Below are positions 7,090 to 12,776 of a stretch of 12,776 nucleotides of DNA, piece after piece. The notes beneath the pieces are model-generated. The model did not search any database and had not been told where the DNA came from. It saw only the letters and a list, made by a program, of their open reading frames with translations. The position numbers and the translations under genes are program-made. Position 1 is the stretch's first letter. Each line of letters opens with the position of its first letter. The stretch comes from Atribacteria bacterium SCGC AAA255-G05 (GTDB lineage: Bacteria > Atribacterota > Phoenicimicrobiia > Phoenicimicrobiales > Phoenicimicrobiaceae): assembly GCA_000405605.1 (NCBI GenBank), contig ASPA01000059.1, forward strand, positions 550 through 13,325, written 5' to 3'.

Positions 7090-8004
7090 TTATGCCTCCT
7101 CGGTATTTATTGTTCTTATGAAAAAGGATTCAAGATCCTCTTCAAAGACAGATAGTGTTCGTGGTGTTAAACCTGCTGTTACCAACCATTCACAAATGGT
7201 TTCTGGCTTATTTATTGCACTTGGATTATATATTTCAATCATATTTTTTTGGTTAATATTTGAAGGCATGTTCTTGCTCTTTAGAAATTCTAAAGCCTTT
7301 GAATTATTCCCGGTTTCTATTATTAGCTTTTTTATTACCTGGTCTTTTAATTCCTCAGATTTCAACTCTTTTATGAGCCTTCCTTTATGAATAATACCGA
7401 TTTTAGTCACTAACTTTGAAAGCTCACCTAAAATATGACTTGAGATAAAAATAGTAGTTCCATTTCTTGAAAGCTCTTTTAGCATTTCTCGAATCTCTAT
7501 TATTCCTGCGGGGTCCAGTCCACTCATAGGTTCATCTAAAAGAAGTAGTTTAGGCCTATGCATTAATACTTTTGCCAGTCCAAGTCGTTATAAATTACCT
7601 AACGATAGATGTTTAGCTTTAGCATTATGATAGTCTTTAAGTTTTAATCTATCAATAACATTATCAATTAAGTTTTTATCTATTAATTTCCTTAAATTAA
7701 AAAATACTTCAAGATTTTCTCTAACAGAGAGGTTAGGATATGAATCCGTGGACTCTACCATATACCCCACATCATTCCAGAGAGCAAAATTTTTCCTGAT
7801 ATCTTTGCCAAATAGCTTAACAGTCCCTTGATTTGTTTTGGGTTTAATCATTCCAAGTAACAACCTAATTGTGGTGGTTTTCCCTGCACCATTTAAACCT
7901 ACAAAGCCATATATTTCTCCAGATTCTACTTCAAGGGAAATATTATTGACAGCAATCAAATCCTTAAATTTTTTTGTCAAATTATATGCTTCAATTGTTT
8001 TCAT
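7090..8004 (-). pseudogene. BcrA-type ABC exporter ATPase interrupted by an in-frame TAA in the signature motif
   Basis: A 304-residue nucleotide-binding subunit when the stop is read through. Walker A is GLNGAGKTT (from residue 36) and the family's BcrA-like loop VGYMVESTDSYPNLSVRENL follows. The signature reads LSLGNL then TAA (7588-7590) then RLGLAKVL. The stop occupies the place of the conserved Gln in LSxGxxQR, which a single C-to-T change (CAA to TAA) explains. After it come Walker B LLLLDEPMSGLDP and the H-loop ISSHILGEL, and a C-terminal regulatory domain. The start chosen is 8004, with GAGGAAG upstream; an ATG at 8025 is in frame but lacks a site. An internal ATG at 7563 has no ribosome binding site. 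Unless suppressed or a sequencing error, the exporter is inactive. Confidence 0.88.
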
Positions 8005-8090
8005 TTTTTTCTTCCTCATTTCCAAACATATCGCTTAACTACCAAGAAGGCATTTTTATATTTGATTCTTAATGCTCTAGTCATAAATAA

Positions 8091-8120
8091 AGAATAGCTT
8101 AAAAGGGGATTAACTGTCAA
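8091..8120 (-). promoter_or_regulatory. Likely promoter of the ABC exporter operon
   Basis: On the minus strand TTGACA (8115-8120) is a perfect -35, followed after 18 bases by TATTCT (8091-8096), 4 of 6 matches to the -10. This puts the transcript start ~80 bases before the ATPase ATG. Assignment rests on consensus matching only. Confidence 0.5.
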
Positions 8121-8137
8121 GTAAGAAGGGGATCTAG

Positions 8138-8149
8138 GTCTTGAAATAT
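8138..8149 (+). repeat. Left inverted repeat of the Y1 element
   Basis: GTCTTGAAATAT, the exact reverse complement of 8614-8625. Confidence 0.7.
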
Positions 8150-8175
8150 AACGAAAGATATGTTATCTTGGCAAC

Positions 8176-8614
8176 ATGAACAGACCATTACGGATAGAAT
8201 TTAAAGGAGCAGTTTATCATATCACTTCCAGAGGAAACGCCAGGAAGGCGATCTTCCTTGAAGAGAAAGACTTCGCTGATTTCCTCAGCGTCTTATGTTC
8301 TGTGGTAAAAAGATATCACTTCATATTGCATACCTATTGTATGATGAATAACCATTATCATCTGCTTATTGAAACCCCTTATGCTAACTTATCAAGAGGG
8401 ATTATTTTATAGATATAACTATGGAATTTATTATAGCTTTGAGGCCTTAAATGAAATTTTTGAACCTGAAGACAAGAAGTCAAGAGATCAAGGAATGTAT
8501 GAGGCTCACCTACAGTACGGCTATACCTTAAAAGATATAGCAGAATATATCGGTGTGCATTATACTACAGTGAGCAAAGTGATTAAAAGAATAGAGGGGG
8601 AAGAGGAAAAGTGA
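8176..8614 (+). pseudogene. REP-associated Y1/HUH transposase with central deletion and frame change
   Basis: The N-terminal part from the ATG at 8176 reads MNRPLRIEFKGAVYHITSRG and continues to NNHYHLLIETPYANLSRG. This includes the HUH metal-binding motif (His60-Tyr61-His62). The frame then stops at 8410-8412. From ~8400 another frame carries the family's C-terminal part: YSFEALNEIFEPEDKKSRDQ, GMYEAHLQYGYTLKDIAEYI and the helix-turn-helix GVHYTTVSKVIKRIEGEEEK, ending with TGA at 8612-8614. The central region that should hold the catalytic Tyr and the Arg-Tyr...Asn-Pro segment is gone, so more than 100 residues are probably missing. The Y1_Tnp assignment is firm. The copy at 3996-4155 derives from the same subfamily. 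Confidence 0.85.
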
Positions 8615-8625
8615 TATTTCAAGAC
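8614..8625 (-). repeat. Right inverted repeat of the Y1 element
   Basis: ATATTTCAAGAC, the exact reverse complement of 8138-8149; it overlaps the transposase stop codon and abuts the TTGACA at 8626. Confidence 0.7.
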
Positions 8626-8655
8626 TTGACACAAATACAGGTACCAGGTTATAAA
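8626..8655 (+). promoter_or_regulatory. Strong-looking promoter at the transposon edge, driving the GNAT gene
   Basis: TTGACA (8626-8631), an 18-base spacer, and TATAAA (8650-8655) give 6/6 and 5/6 consensus matches. The -35 touches the right inverted repeat, so the element end may supply half of the promoter. The GNAT start codon lies 30 bases after the -10. Confidence 0.55.
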
Positions 8656-8685
8656 ACGTATTACAAAGAAAGCAAGTGATAGGTA

Positions 8686-9156
8686 ATGGATTTAAGATTA
8701 GAAATACTAACTGAAGATCATGCAAGACAAATATGTTGTTGGAAATACGAAGGAATTTATTCTATTTATAATTTTCCGGATTGGAGTACTCTAATCAAAC
8801 AAAGATGGGGGATAACTCAAGAGGAAAAAAGAAAGAATGAATTTACTGCAGTTATTGATGAGAGTAATAATTTATGTGGATATATAAGTTTTATAAAAAA
8901 TAAGGATTTTGCTTTAGTTGGATTGGGATTAAAGCCTTCATCATGTGGGCAAGGTTTAGGCGATATTCTTATGGAACTGCTAAAAAATGAGTGCAAAAAG
9001 AGATATGGCAACAAAAAGATTACTTTAGAAGTCCGTACTTTCAATAAACGAGCAATCAAATGTTACGAAAAAGCTGGTTTTGAAATAACTGATGTTTACC
9101 AAAAGGATACTTTAATAGGCAGTGATGAATTTATAAAGATGGAATATAAATGGTGA
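8686..9156 (+). CDS. GNAT-family N-acetyltransferase
   Basis: 156 residues, a single GNAT domain that transfers an acetyl group from acetyl-CoA to an amine. The early KYEGIYSIYNFPDW segment and the EEKRKNEFTAVIDESNNLCGYISF strands lead into motif A. There VGLGLKPSSCGQGLGDILME shows the Q/RxxGxG/A pyrophosphate-binding loop as GQGLGD. Motif B follows with VRTFNKRAIKCYEKAGFE, as in ribosomal-protein (RimI-like) acetyltransferases. The substrate cannot be told. The site before the ATG is weak (AGGT). The gene follows the Y1 element directly and appears to be transcribed from the promoter at 8626; no close operon partner follows it. Confidence 0.9.
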   Translation: MDLRLEILTEDHARQICCWKYEGIYSIYNFPDWSTLIKQRWGITQEEKRKNEFTAVIDESNNLCGYISFIKNKDFALVGLGLKPSSCGQGLGDILMELLKNECKKRYGNKKITLEVRTFNKRAIKCYEKAGFEITDVYQKDTLIGSDEFIKMEYKW

Positions 9157-9260
9157 TATAATATTTGTAAGTTCTGATATACGAATCAGGAGACAGTGCT
9201 TTAATTACAAATCTTTGCTAGCCAAACCCATTAAATTTAATCTACAGAGGAGTATTATAG

Positions 9261-10046
9261 ATGAAGCAGTATAAAGATATTACTTCCAGGGAAAATTCAA
9301 TATATAAGTTGGTAAGAGCTTTAAGTCAAAAAAAAGTTCGTGAAAACAACGGATTATTTCTCATAGAAGGCACCAGACTTGTTGAGGAAGCTAATAGCGG
9401 AGGGATAAAAATAAAATACCTTATTACTAATGAAACAGCAGAAAATGTGCCAAAAATTAATCAAGATTGTCAGGTTTTAAGGCTACCCAATAATCTATTT
9501 AAGAAGGTTTCAGATACAGTTAGCTCTCAAGGAATAATAGCGGTAGCTGAACAAATAGAAATATCATTGGCAGATATAATTCTTGGGGCAAATCCTTTGG
9601 TAGTTGTTTTAAATGGCCTGCAGAATCCTGGAAATCTTGGGACGATCATAAGAACCAGCGCTGCAGCATGTGCTACTGCGGTATTATTAACTGAAGGAAC
9701 TGTAGATTTATATAACCCAAAAGTTGTTAGGTCTACAATGGGTTCCCTGTTTCAGGTGCCTATTGTAAGTGGTCTTGATGATAATGAGGCAGTCAAATGG
9801 TTGAACTATAACTCTATAAATATTATGGTGGCAGATTTAGATAGTGAAGAATATTACTATTCCGCTAACCTCAAAGATTCTTTCGCTTTGGTAATCGGAA
9901 ACGAAAATAGAGGAGCAAATGATATATGGAGGAAAGCGGCTTATAAAAAGATAAAAATTCCTATCTTAGGATCCACTGAATCCTTAAATGCATCAGTAGC
10001 TGCTGGAATAATTCTATATGATGCAGTTCGTCAAAGATTGGGATAA
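9261..10046 (+). CDS. SpoU/TrmH-family RNA 2'-O-ribose methyltransferase
   Basis: 261 residues. An N-terminal substrate-binding domain (about 32-95, NNGLFLIEGTRLVEEA to SQGIIAVAEQ) precedes the knotted SPOUT catalytic domain. All three SpoU motifs are intact: NGLQNPGNLGTIIRTSAA (118-135, with Asn125 and Arg131), VIGNENRGA (211-219), and IPILGSTESLNASVAAGI (233-250). The enzyme methylates a ribose 2'-OH in rRNA or tRNA using S-adenosylmethionine. The two-domain form fits the RlmB/TsnR-like branch, but the target nucleotide cannot be assigned. GAGGAG upstream supports the ATG at 9261. In some Firmicutes a relative precedes pheST; those genes are not here. This is the best-preserved housekeeping gene in the window. 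Confidence 0.92.
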   Translation: MKQYKDITSRENSIYKLVRALSQKKVRENNGLFLIEGTRLVEEANSGGIKIKYLITNETAENVPKINQDCQVLRLPNNLFKKVSDTVSSQGIIAVAEQIEISLADIILGANPLVVVLNGLQNPGNLGTIIRTSAAACATAVLLTEGTVDLYNPKVVRSTMGSLFQVPIVSGLDDNEAVKWLNYNSINIMVADLDSEEYYYSANLKDSFALVIGNENRGANDIWRKAAYKKIKIPILGSTESLNASVAAGIILYDAVRQRLG

Positions 10047-10129
10047 GACACAGGGGGAAGTATTAGTTTTATCACCACGCAAACATCTTAGAAAGACTAT
10101 TAATATTTATAAATAGGGAGTACGAGGAG

Positions 10130-10881
10130 ATGGAGATAAGAAAAGTTAATACAGATTTTGTTAGAAAATCTTTTACTACAGAAAAAACAGTTCAGATTAT
10201 GCAAAGGCAGTTAGGGAAATTGGTCTTTGGGAATCTGAGAAGATGATGATTAAAAAATATTTTAATCCGAAAGACCGAATTTTAGATATTGGATGTGGTG
10301 CAGGGAGAACAACCATAGGATTCTATGAGCTTGGTTATCATCTAGTAGAAGGATTGGATTTGGCAGAAGCTATGATAGTGCAAGCCAGAAAAATCAGTGA
10401 GGAATTGAATTATAACATAGCTTTTAGTGTGGGAGATGCGGCTTGTTTAGATTATAATGATGAAACTTTTAACGCAGCTTTATTTTCCTTTAATGGGATA
10501 ATGCAGATACCGGGAAGAGAAAATCGGATAAAAGTGTTAAAAGAAATAAAGCGTATATTGAAACCTAAAGGATATTTCTTGTTTACTACCCATGAAAGGG
10601 TCAGCAACAAAGAGTATGAATCATTTTGGAAAGAGGAGAAGAGAAGGTGGGCATTGCATTTTCAAGATAAAAGTTTGCACGAGTTTGGGGATAGGGTAAT
10701 TAAAATGGAAGAGAGAGACACTTTTCTTCATTTTCCAACCAGAGATGAAGTAATTTTAAGTTTGGAAGAAGCAGGATTTATTTTAATTGAGGGAATATTG
10801 CGTTCGGAACTTTGTGAGGAGTCGGAAGAGGTGAAGAAGTTTTCCACTAATTGCGTGTTGTGGCTGATTCAGAAACCTTAG
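10130..10881 (+). CDS. Class I SAM-dependent methyltransferase, N-terminus frameshifted
   Basis: A Methyltransf_11/25-like enzyme. Motif I is ILDIGCGAGRTTIG, followed by the acidic loop GLDLAEAMIVQARK, then SVGDAACLDYNDETFNAALF and the post-motif FNGIMQIPGRENRIKVLKEI. The substrate is unknown. An uninterrupted frame exists only from 10243, which lacks a good start site and would cut off the usual N-terminal helix. The true start is probably the ATG at 10130, preceded by GAGGAG. It reads MEIRKVNTDFVRKSF, after which the frame must shift at 10175-10176. Then YRKNSSDYAKAVREIGLWES leads into MMIKKYFNPKDR. One missing or two surplus bases restore ~249 residues. Either a sequencing indel or an inactivating mutation is possible. 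Confidence 0.87.
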
Positions 10882-10903
10882 AGGTAAGGAGAAAATAGAA
10901 AAG

Positions 10904-10964
10904 AATACAACTCAAGATATTGCTCCCTTCGGCCGTAACTTAGTATATGCTGATACCGTTAAAC
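10904..10964. other. Imperfect palindrome upstream of the first nucleotidyltransferase; faintly attC-like
   Basis: Contains the small hairpin TAAC...GTAT...ATAC...GTTA (10936-10961) and ends with GTTAAAC (10958-10964), which fits the integron R' box GTTRRRY. A partner RYYYAAC box is not clean (ATACAAC at 10905-10911). The same DNA also encodes IEKNTTQDIAPFGRNLVY in one frame after AAGGAG and an ATA where a start might once have been, so it may be a gene remnant. Neither reading is secure. Confidence 0.2.
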
Positions 10965-10999
10965 ACAATGTTAATTAGTAGTTTAATGGAGTAAAGAAG

Positions 11000-11611
11000 A
11001 TGAATAAGAATGAAATTCTTAGAGTTGCTGCTAATGAGTTTGCTGAAAAAGTACATAAACTATCCAGCCTTCTCGAAATTGCAATAATAGGCTCTGTGGC
11101 TGGAGATGACCCCTATCCCAACGATCTTGATTTGGTCATCATTATCCGTAATCTTGAGGAGATTACCCATATAGCAAAGTACGCCCGACAGATGAGCAGG
11201 CACTATCATGGCTGGGAAGTTTTTCTCTTTGATGAGGATGTATCACCCCTGGGCAGGATCTGCCATCGTAAAAAGTGCCCGGGGCAATCAGTTGACTGTT
11301 CTGTTCCGGGATGTGGTCAGCCACCTCACCTGAGGGTCCATTCTGATTTTAAATACCAGGAGAAGATATTTTTCAATTCACCCATTGACGTTCTCTGGAC
11401 TTCTTTCAAAACGAGTCGTTTACTTGAGCACAAAGACGAGTTAGGCATTGCTGAATCACGAAGATATCCTGTATTGGAGGATATTAAGATAAAGTGTATA
11501 CTTTGCGGTAAAATATTTCTATTTACTGCCAGTGAACAGAAGTGGTACAAAAAACAGGAATTTGACCCACCCAAACGATGTCCAGATTGCATAGAACAGG
11601 AATATTATTAA
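11000..11611 (+). CDS. Nucleotidyltransferase-fold protein with two zinc-binding cysteine clusters
   Basis: 203 residues. The N-terminal part resembles a pol-beta-type minimal nucleotidyltransferase: IAIIGSVAGDDPYPNDLDLV gives the Gly31-Ser32 pair and the two catalytic acids Asp42 and Asp44. A Cys cluster follows (C88, C93, C100, C105). The C-terminus is a zf-trcl-type zinc ribbon (PF13451): IKCILCGKIF, FTASEQKWYKKQEF and PPKRCPDC, with C166, C169, C194 and C197. Such ribbons occur on small bacterial proteins thought to bind nucleic acid. The combination suggests a nucleotide-transferring enzyme acting on RNA or protein, but target and activity are unknown. ATG 11000 has GGAGTAAAGAAG upstream. 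Base composition is visibly less AT-rich than its neighbours, consistent with transfer. Confidence 0.72.
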   Translation: MNKNEILRVAANEFAEKVHKLSSLLEIAIIGSVAGDDPYPNDLDLVIIIRNLEEITHIAKYARQMSRHYHGWEVFLFDEDVSPLGRICHRKKCPGQSVDCSVPGCGQPPHLRVHSDFKYQEKIFFNSPIDVLWTSFKTSRLLEHKDELGIAESRRYPVLEDIKIKCILCGKIFLFTASEQKWYKKQEFDPPKRCPDCIEQEYY

Positions 11612-11625
11612 AGGATTAAAAAATT

Positions 11626-11648
11626 GGTAGCTTGACCGTGGGGCTACC
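11626..11648 (+). terminator. Hairpin after the zinc-ribbon nucleotidyltransferase, possible weak terminator
   Basis: GGTAGC (11626-11631) and GCTACC (11643-11648) form a perfect 6-bp stem around an 11-base loop, starting 14 bases after the stop codon. Only two T residues follow before a G, so intrinsic termination would be poor. It could equally be a REP-like or protein-binding hairpin. Confidence 0.35.
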
Positions 11649-11753
11649 TTTGTAAATGGAGCAACGAAGGATGAGGTTGAACGAATTTTACAATGCATTC
11701 TCCCGACCGAAAGAAGGAAGTTTGTTTATATCTTTCGATTAAAGGAGAAATAA
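11631..11753 (+). pseudogene. Unrecognised 40-codon relic between the two nucleotidyltransferases
   Basis: One frame, closed upstream by TAG at 11628-11630, reads RGATFVNGATKDEVERILQC then ILPTERRKFVYIFRLKEK before TAA at 11751-11753. It has protein-like composition but no start codon near its beginning. A ribosome binding site (AAAGGAG) sits at its end, followed by an ATG (11756) that opens only 14 codons. The stretch looks like pieces of one or more broken genes. Confidence 0.22.
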
Positions 11754-11825
11754 AAATGTTTGTAGTTCCATTGTCTAACAGAGCGTATCTGGGTTCATGA
11801 CTTCGGCTTTTGTCCAAATCCTGTT

Positions 11826-12047
11826 TTGCGGGAATTCACACACTCTGACATTATCTGTGAAATCAGTGGAAAGAGCGCAAGAAAGCAAATCATAAAACTA
11901 AAGAAATTAGTGTTAAAGATAGAGCCTTCCTTTGCAAAGTATTTTAATTTGAAAGGTGATCCGTTTGATGAATTATTGAAATTATCAAGATTAAATAAAA
12001 AAGAATTAGTTATACTTTTAAAGAAAAAAAAATTATGGAGGAGATAA
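11826..12047 (+). CDS. Small basic protein (73 aa) translationally coupled to a nucleotidyltransferase
   Basis: Not recognised. From a TTG at 11826 the frame encodes 73 residues with many Lys, Leu and Ile, including SGKSARKQIIKLKKLVLKIE, KGDPFDELLKLSRLNKKEL and a KKKKLWRR end, probably all-helical. The frame is open further upstream (IWVHDFGFCPNPVL...), so the true start may be lost and the protein truncated at its N-terminus. The TTG has no good ribosome binding site. Its TAA overlaps the next gene's ATG (ATAATG), a sign of coupled translation. The small basic, helical partner next to a nucleotidyltransferase recalls toxin-antitoxin layouts, but no antitoxin family is identified. Confidence 0.4.
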   Translation: MREFTHSDIICEISGKSARKQIIKLKKLVLKIEPSFAKYFNLKGDPFDELLKLSRLNKKELVILLKKKKLWRR

Positions 12048-12553
12048 TGCTTGATATAGTTTATCTTAAGGTTCTTCGCAAGATAAATGCCCAGCTAAAT
12101 AACATCAACGTGAACTGGGCGATCACTGGTAGCCTTGGCTTTGCACTTCAAGGTGTAGCCATAGAACCTAATGATATTGACATTCAAACTGATAAGAGGG
12201 GAGCCTATGAGATCGAGCGCTACTTTTCCGAGTTTGTGACCAAAAGAGTCACCTTCTCTTCTACAGAGAGGATTCGCTCACACCTTGGTGAATTGATGAT
12301 CAACGGAATCAAAGTGGAGATTATGGGAGATATTCAAAAACGGAATAAAGATGGAAGCTGGGAGAACCCCGTAAGTTTAGAGCACCATAAGCGGGTTGTA
12401 GAGGTTGAGGGAATGAAAGTGCCTGTACTCTCTCTGGAGTATGAGTATCAAGCATATCTGAAGTTGGGTAGGACAGATAAAGCTAAGATATTGAGAAAGT
12501 GGTTGTATGATGAGCATGAAACTTCGGACGGTATATCGCCTAACAGCGGATAA
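12047..12553 (+). CDS. Nucleotidyltransferase-fold protein (AbiEii/aminoglycoside-adenylyltransferase-like)
   Basis: 168 residues from ATG 12047, chosen over the ATG at 12035 because GGAGGAG (12037-12043) lies just before it. It carries the nucleotidyltransferase signature WAITGSLGFALQG with Gly28-Ser29. PNDIDIQTDKRGAYEIE follows, with metal-binding Asp43 and Asp45, and GIKVEIMGDIQKR supplies the probable third acid (Glu91). A C-terminal region VPVLSLEYEYQAYLKLGRTD then KAKILRKWL is typical of substrate-domain helices in AbiEii-like and ANT(2'')-like relatives. These transfer a nucleotide to RNA, protein or antibiotic; the substrate here is unknown. The last ~10 residues (ETSDGISPNSG) run into an imperfect palindrome and look non-native. 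Confidence 0.75.
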   Translation: MLDIVYLKVLRKINAQLNNINVNWAITGSLGFALQGVAIEPNDIDIQTDKRGAYEIERYFSEFVTKRVTFSSTERIRSHLGELMINGIKVEIMGDIQKRNKDGSWENPVSLEHHKRVVEVEGMKVPVLSLEYEYQAYLKLGRTDKAKILRKWLYDEHETSDGISPNSG

Positions 12554-12593
12554 AAGGAAATTAAAGATCTTCTTAAATACCGATAAGTTGGGA
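12538..12593. other. Imperfect palindrome overlapping the gene end; attC-like boxes or terminator
   Basis: GCCTAAC (12538-12544) fits the integron R'' box RYYYAAC. GTTGGGA (12587-12593) matches 6 of 7 positions of R' GTTRRRY. The two pair with one G-T wobble (CCTAAC/GTTGGG), with CGG/CCG pairing inside and AAGATCTT (12564-12571) near the centre. A T7 run follows (12594-12600), so it could also end transcription. The spacing between boxes is shorter than in classical attC sites. Confidence 0.3.
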
Positions 12594-12776
12594 CTTTTTT
12601 TATTTGCAAAACGTTATCTATAAATGCACCCCATATTATTAAAAGATAAATCTGAGGAGAACTAATTTTATGATTAATTCTTTAGTTAAAGTTTGGACTG
12701 CTCCCGCTAATATAGACACATAAAAATGTGCTTTTTCTTTGATTCTCTTAGAATTGCTCATTATTTTAACCATCAT
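12594..12776. other. Right edge, no convincing gene
   Basis: After the T-run comes GAGGAG and an ATG (12670) that opens only 17 codons, MINSLVKVWTAPANIDT, before TAA at 12721. This may be a leader or a broken gene. A small hairpin CACAT/ATGTG (12717-12730) followed by CTTTTTCTTT could be a weak terminator. Nothing else is identifiable before the window ends. Confidence 0.3.

Larger units (their letters stand above)
8138..8625 (+). mobile_element. Internally deleted Y1/HUH transposon with intact ends (MITE-like)
   Basis: A ~490-bp unit bounded by a perfect 12-bp inverted repeat. It contains a hairpin (AAGATA/TATCTT, 8155-8169) seven bases before the transposase ATG, and both ends but not the middle of a transposase gene. 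Sequence outside the left repeat (AAGGGGATC) resembles the GGGGTC of the relic at 2421, suggesting the true outer edge is a few bases further out. With its catalytic core gone it could move only if a related transposase acts in trans. Confidence 0.65.

Noticed and set aside
6917..7390. 157-codon plus-strand frame
   Set aside because: Antisense shadow of the ABC-2 permease and ATPase genes.
9157..9162. TATAAT as a promoter for the SpoU methyltransferase
   Set aside because: A perfect -10 hexamer, but no -35 at 16-18 bases upstream; AT-rich DNA gives such matches by chance.
12639..12776. Minus-strand frame from the right edge, about 45 codons
   Set aside because: Starts exactly at the window edge, no recognisable family, and overlaps AT-rich noncoding DNA; cannot be judged.
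1..12776. CRISPR array, tRNA or rRNA genes
   Set aside because: No regularly spaced repeats, no GGTTCGAATCC-type T-arm, and no rRNA-like conserved segments were seen on either strand.

Overview
The window is an AT-rich stretch of bacterial chromosome. The genes suggest a low-GC anaerobe with an envelope: an AIM24/TIGR00266 protein, a secreted LolA-like protein, a cyclic-di-GMP enzyme with PAS sensors, a BcrAB-type ABC exporter and REP-associated Y1 transposases. LolA-like proteins point to a diderm lineage such as Atribacterota or Halanaerobiales. That assignment is inference; no rRNA or other marker gene is present. No tRNA, rRNA, riboswitch or CRISPR array was seen.

Layout. Positions 1-970 (minus strand) hold most of an MFS drug-type exporter that runs off the left edge. 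971-1539 is sparse, with one unrecognised 45-codon relic. 1540-2315 is an AIM24-family gene whose last ~45 codons are out of frame. 2316-2826 holds the left end and first 44 codons of a decayed Y1 (HUH) transposase. 2827-3864 encodes an exported LolA-like protein with a Met/Glu-rich tail. A second transposase fossil lies at ~3996-4155 and ends at the ribosome binding site of a PAS-PAS-GGDEF-HD-GYP protein (4176-5996). This protein has a recent tandem PAS duplication and a degenerate HD motif.

On the minus strand from 8004 down to 5997 lies a decaying ABC export operon. It has an ATPase with a nonsense codon in its signature motif, an ABC-2 permease short at its C-terminus, a tiny Cys-containing ORF, and a frameshifted N-terminal stub of a MacB/FtsX-like permease. 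A third Y1 element (8138-8625) keeps both inverted-repeat ends but has lost its catalytic core. Its right end abuts a perfect -35 hexamer of a likely promoter for a GNAT acetyltransferase (8686-9156). A SpoU/TrmH-type RNA methyltransferase (9261-10046) and a class I SAM methyltransferase with a frameshifted N-terminus (10130-10881) follow.

The right end (10882-12776) looks accessory. It carries two unrelated nucleotidyltransferase-fold proteins, one fused to zinc-binding cysteine clusters and one translationally coupled to a small basic protein. Between and around them are gene fragments and imperfect palindromes that faintly resemble integron attC sites. This is the best candidate for an undescribed small system, but the evidence is weak.

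The main theme is decay. Three genes can be restored with one indel and one with a single base change, and three transposase relics lie within about 6 kb. This is either real genome erosion or uncorrected errors in an assembled genome; the sequence alone cannot decide.
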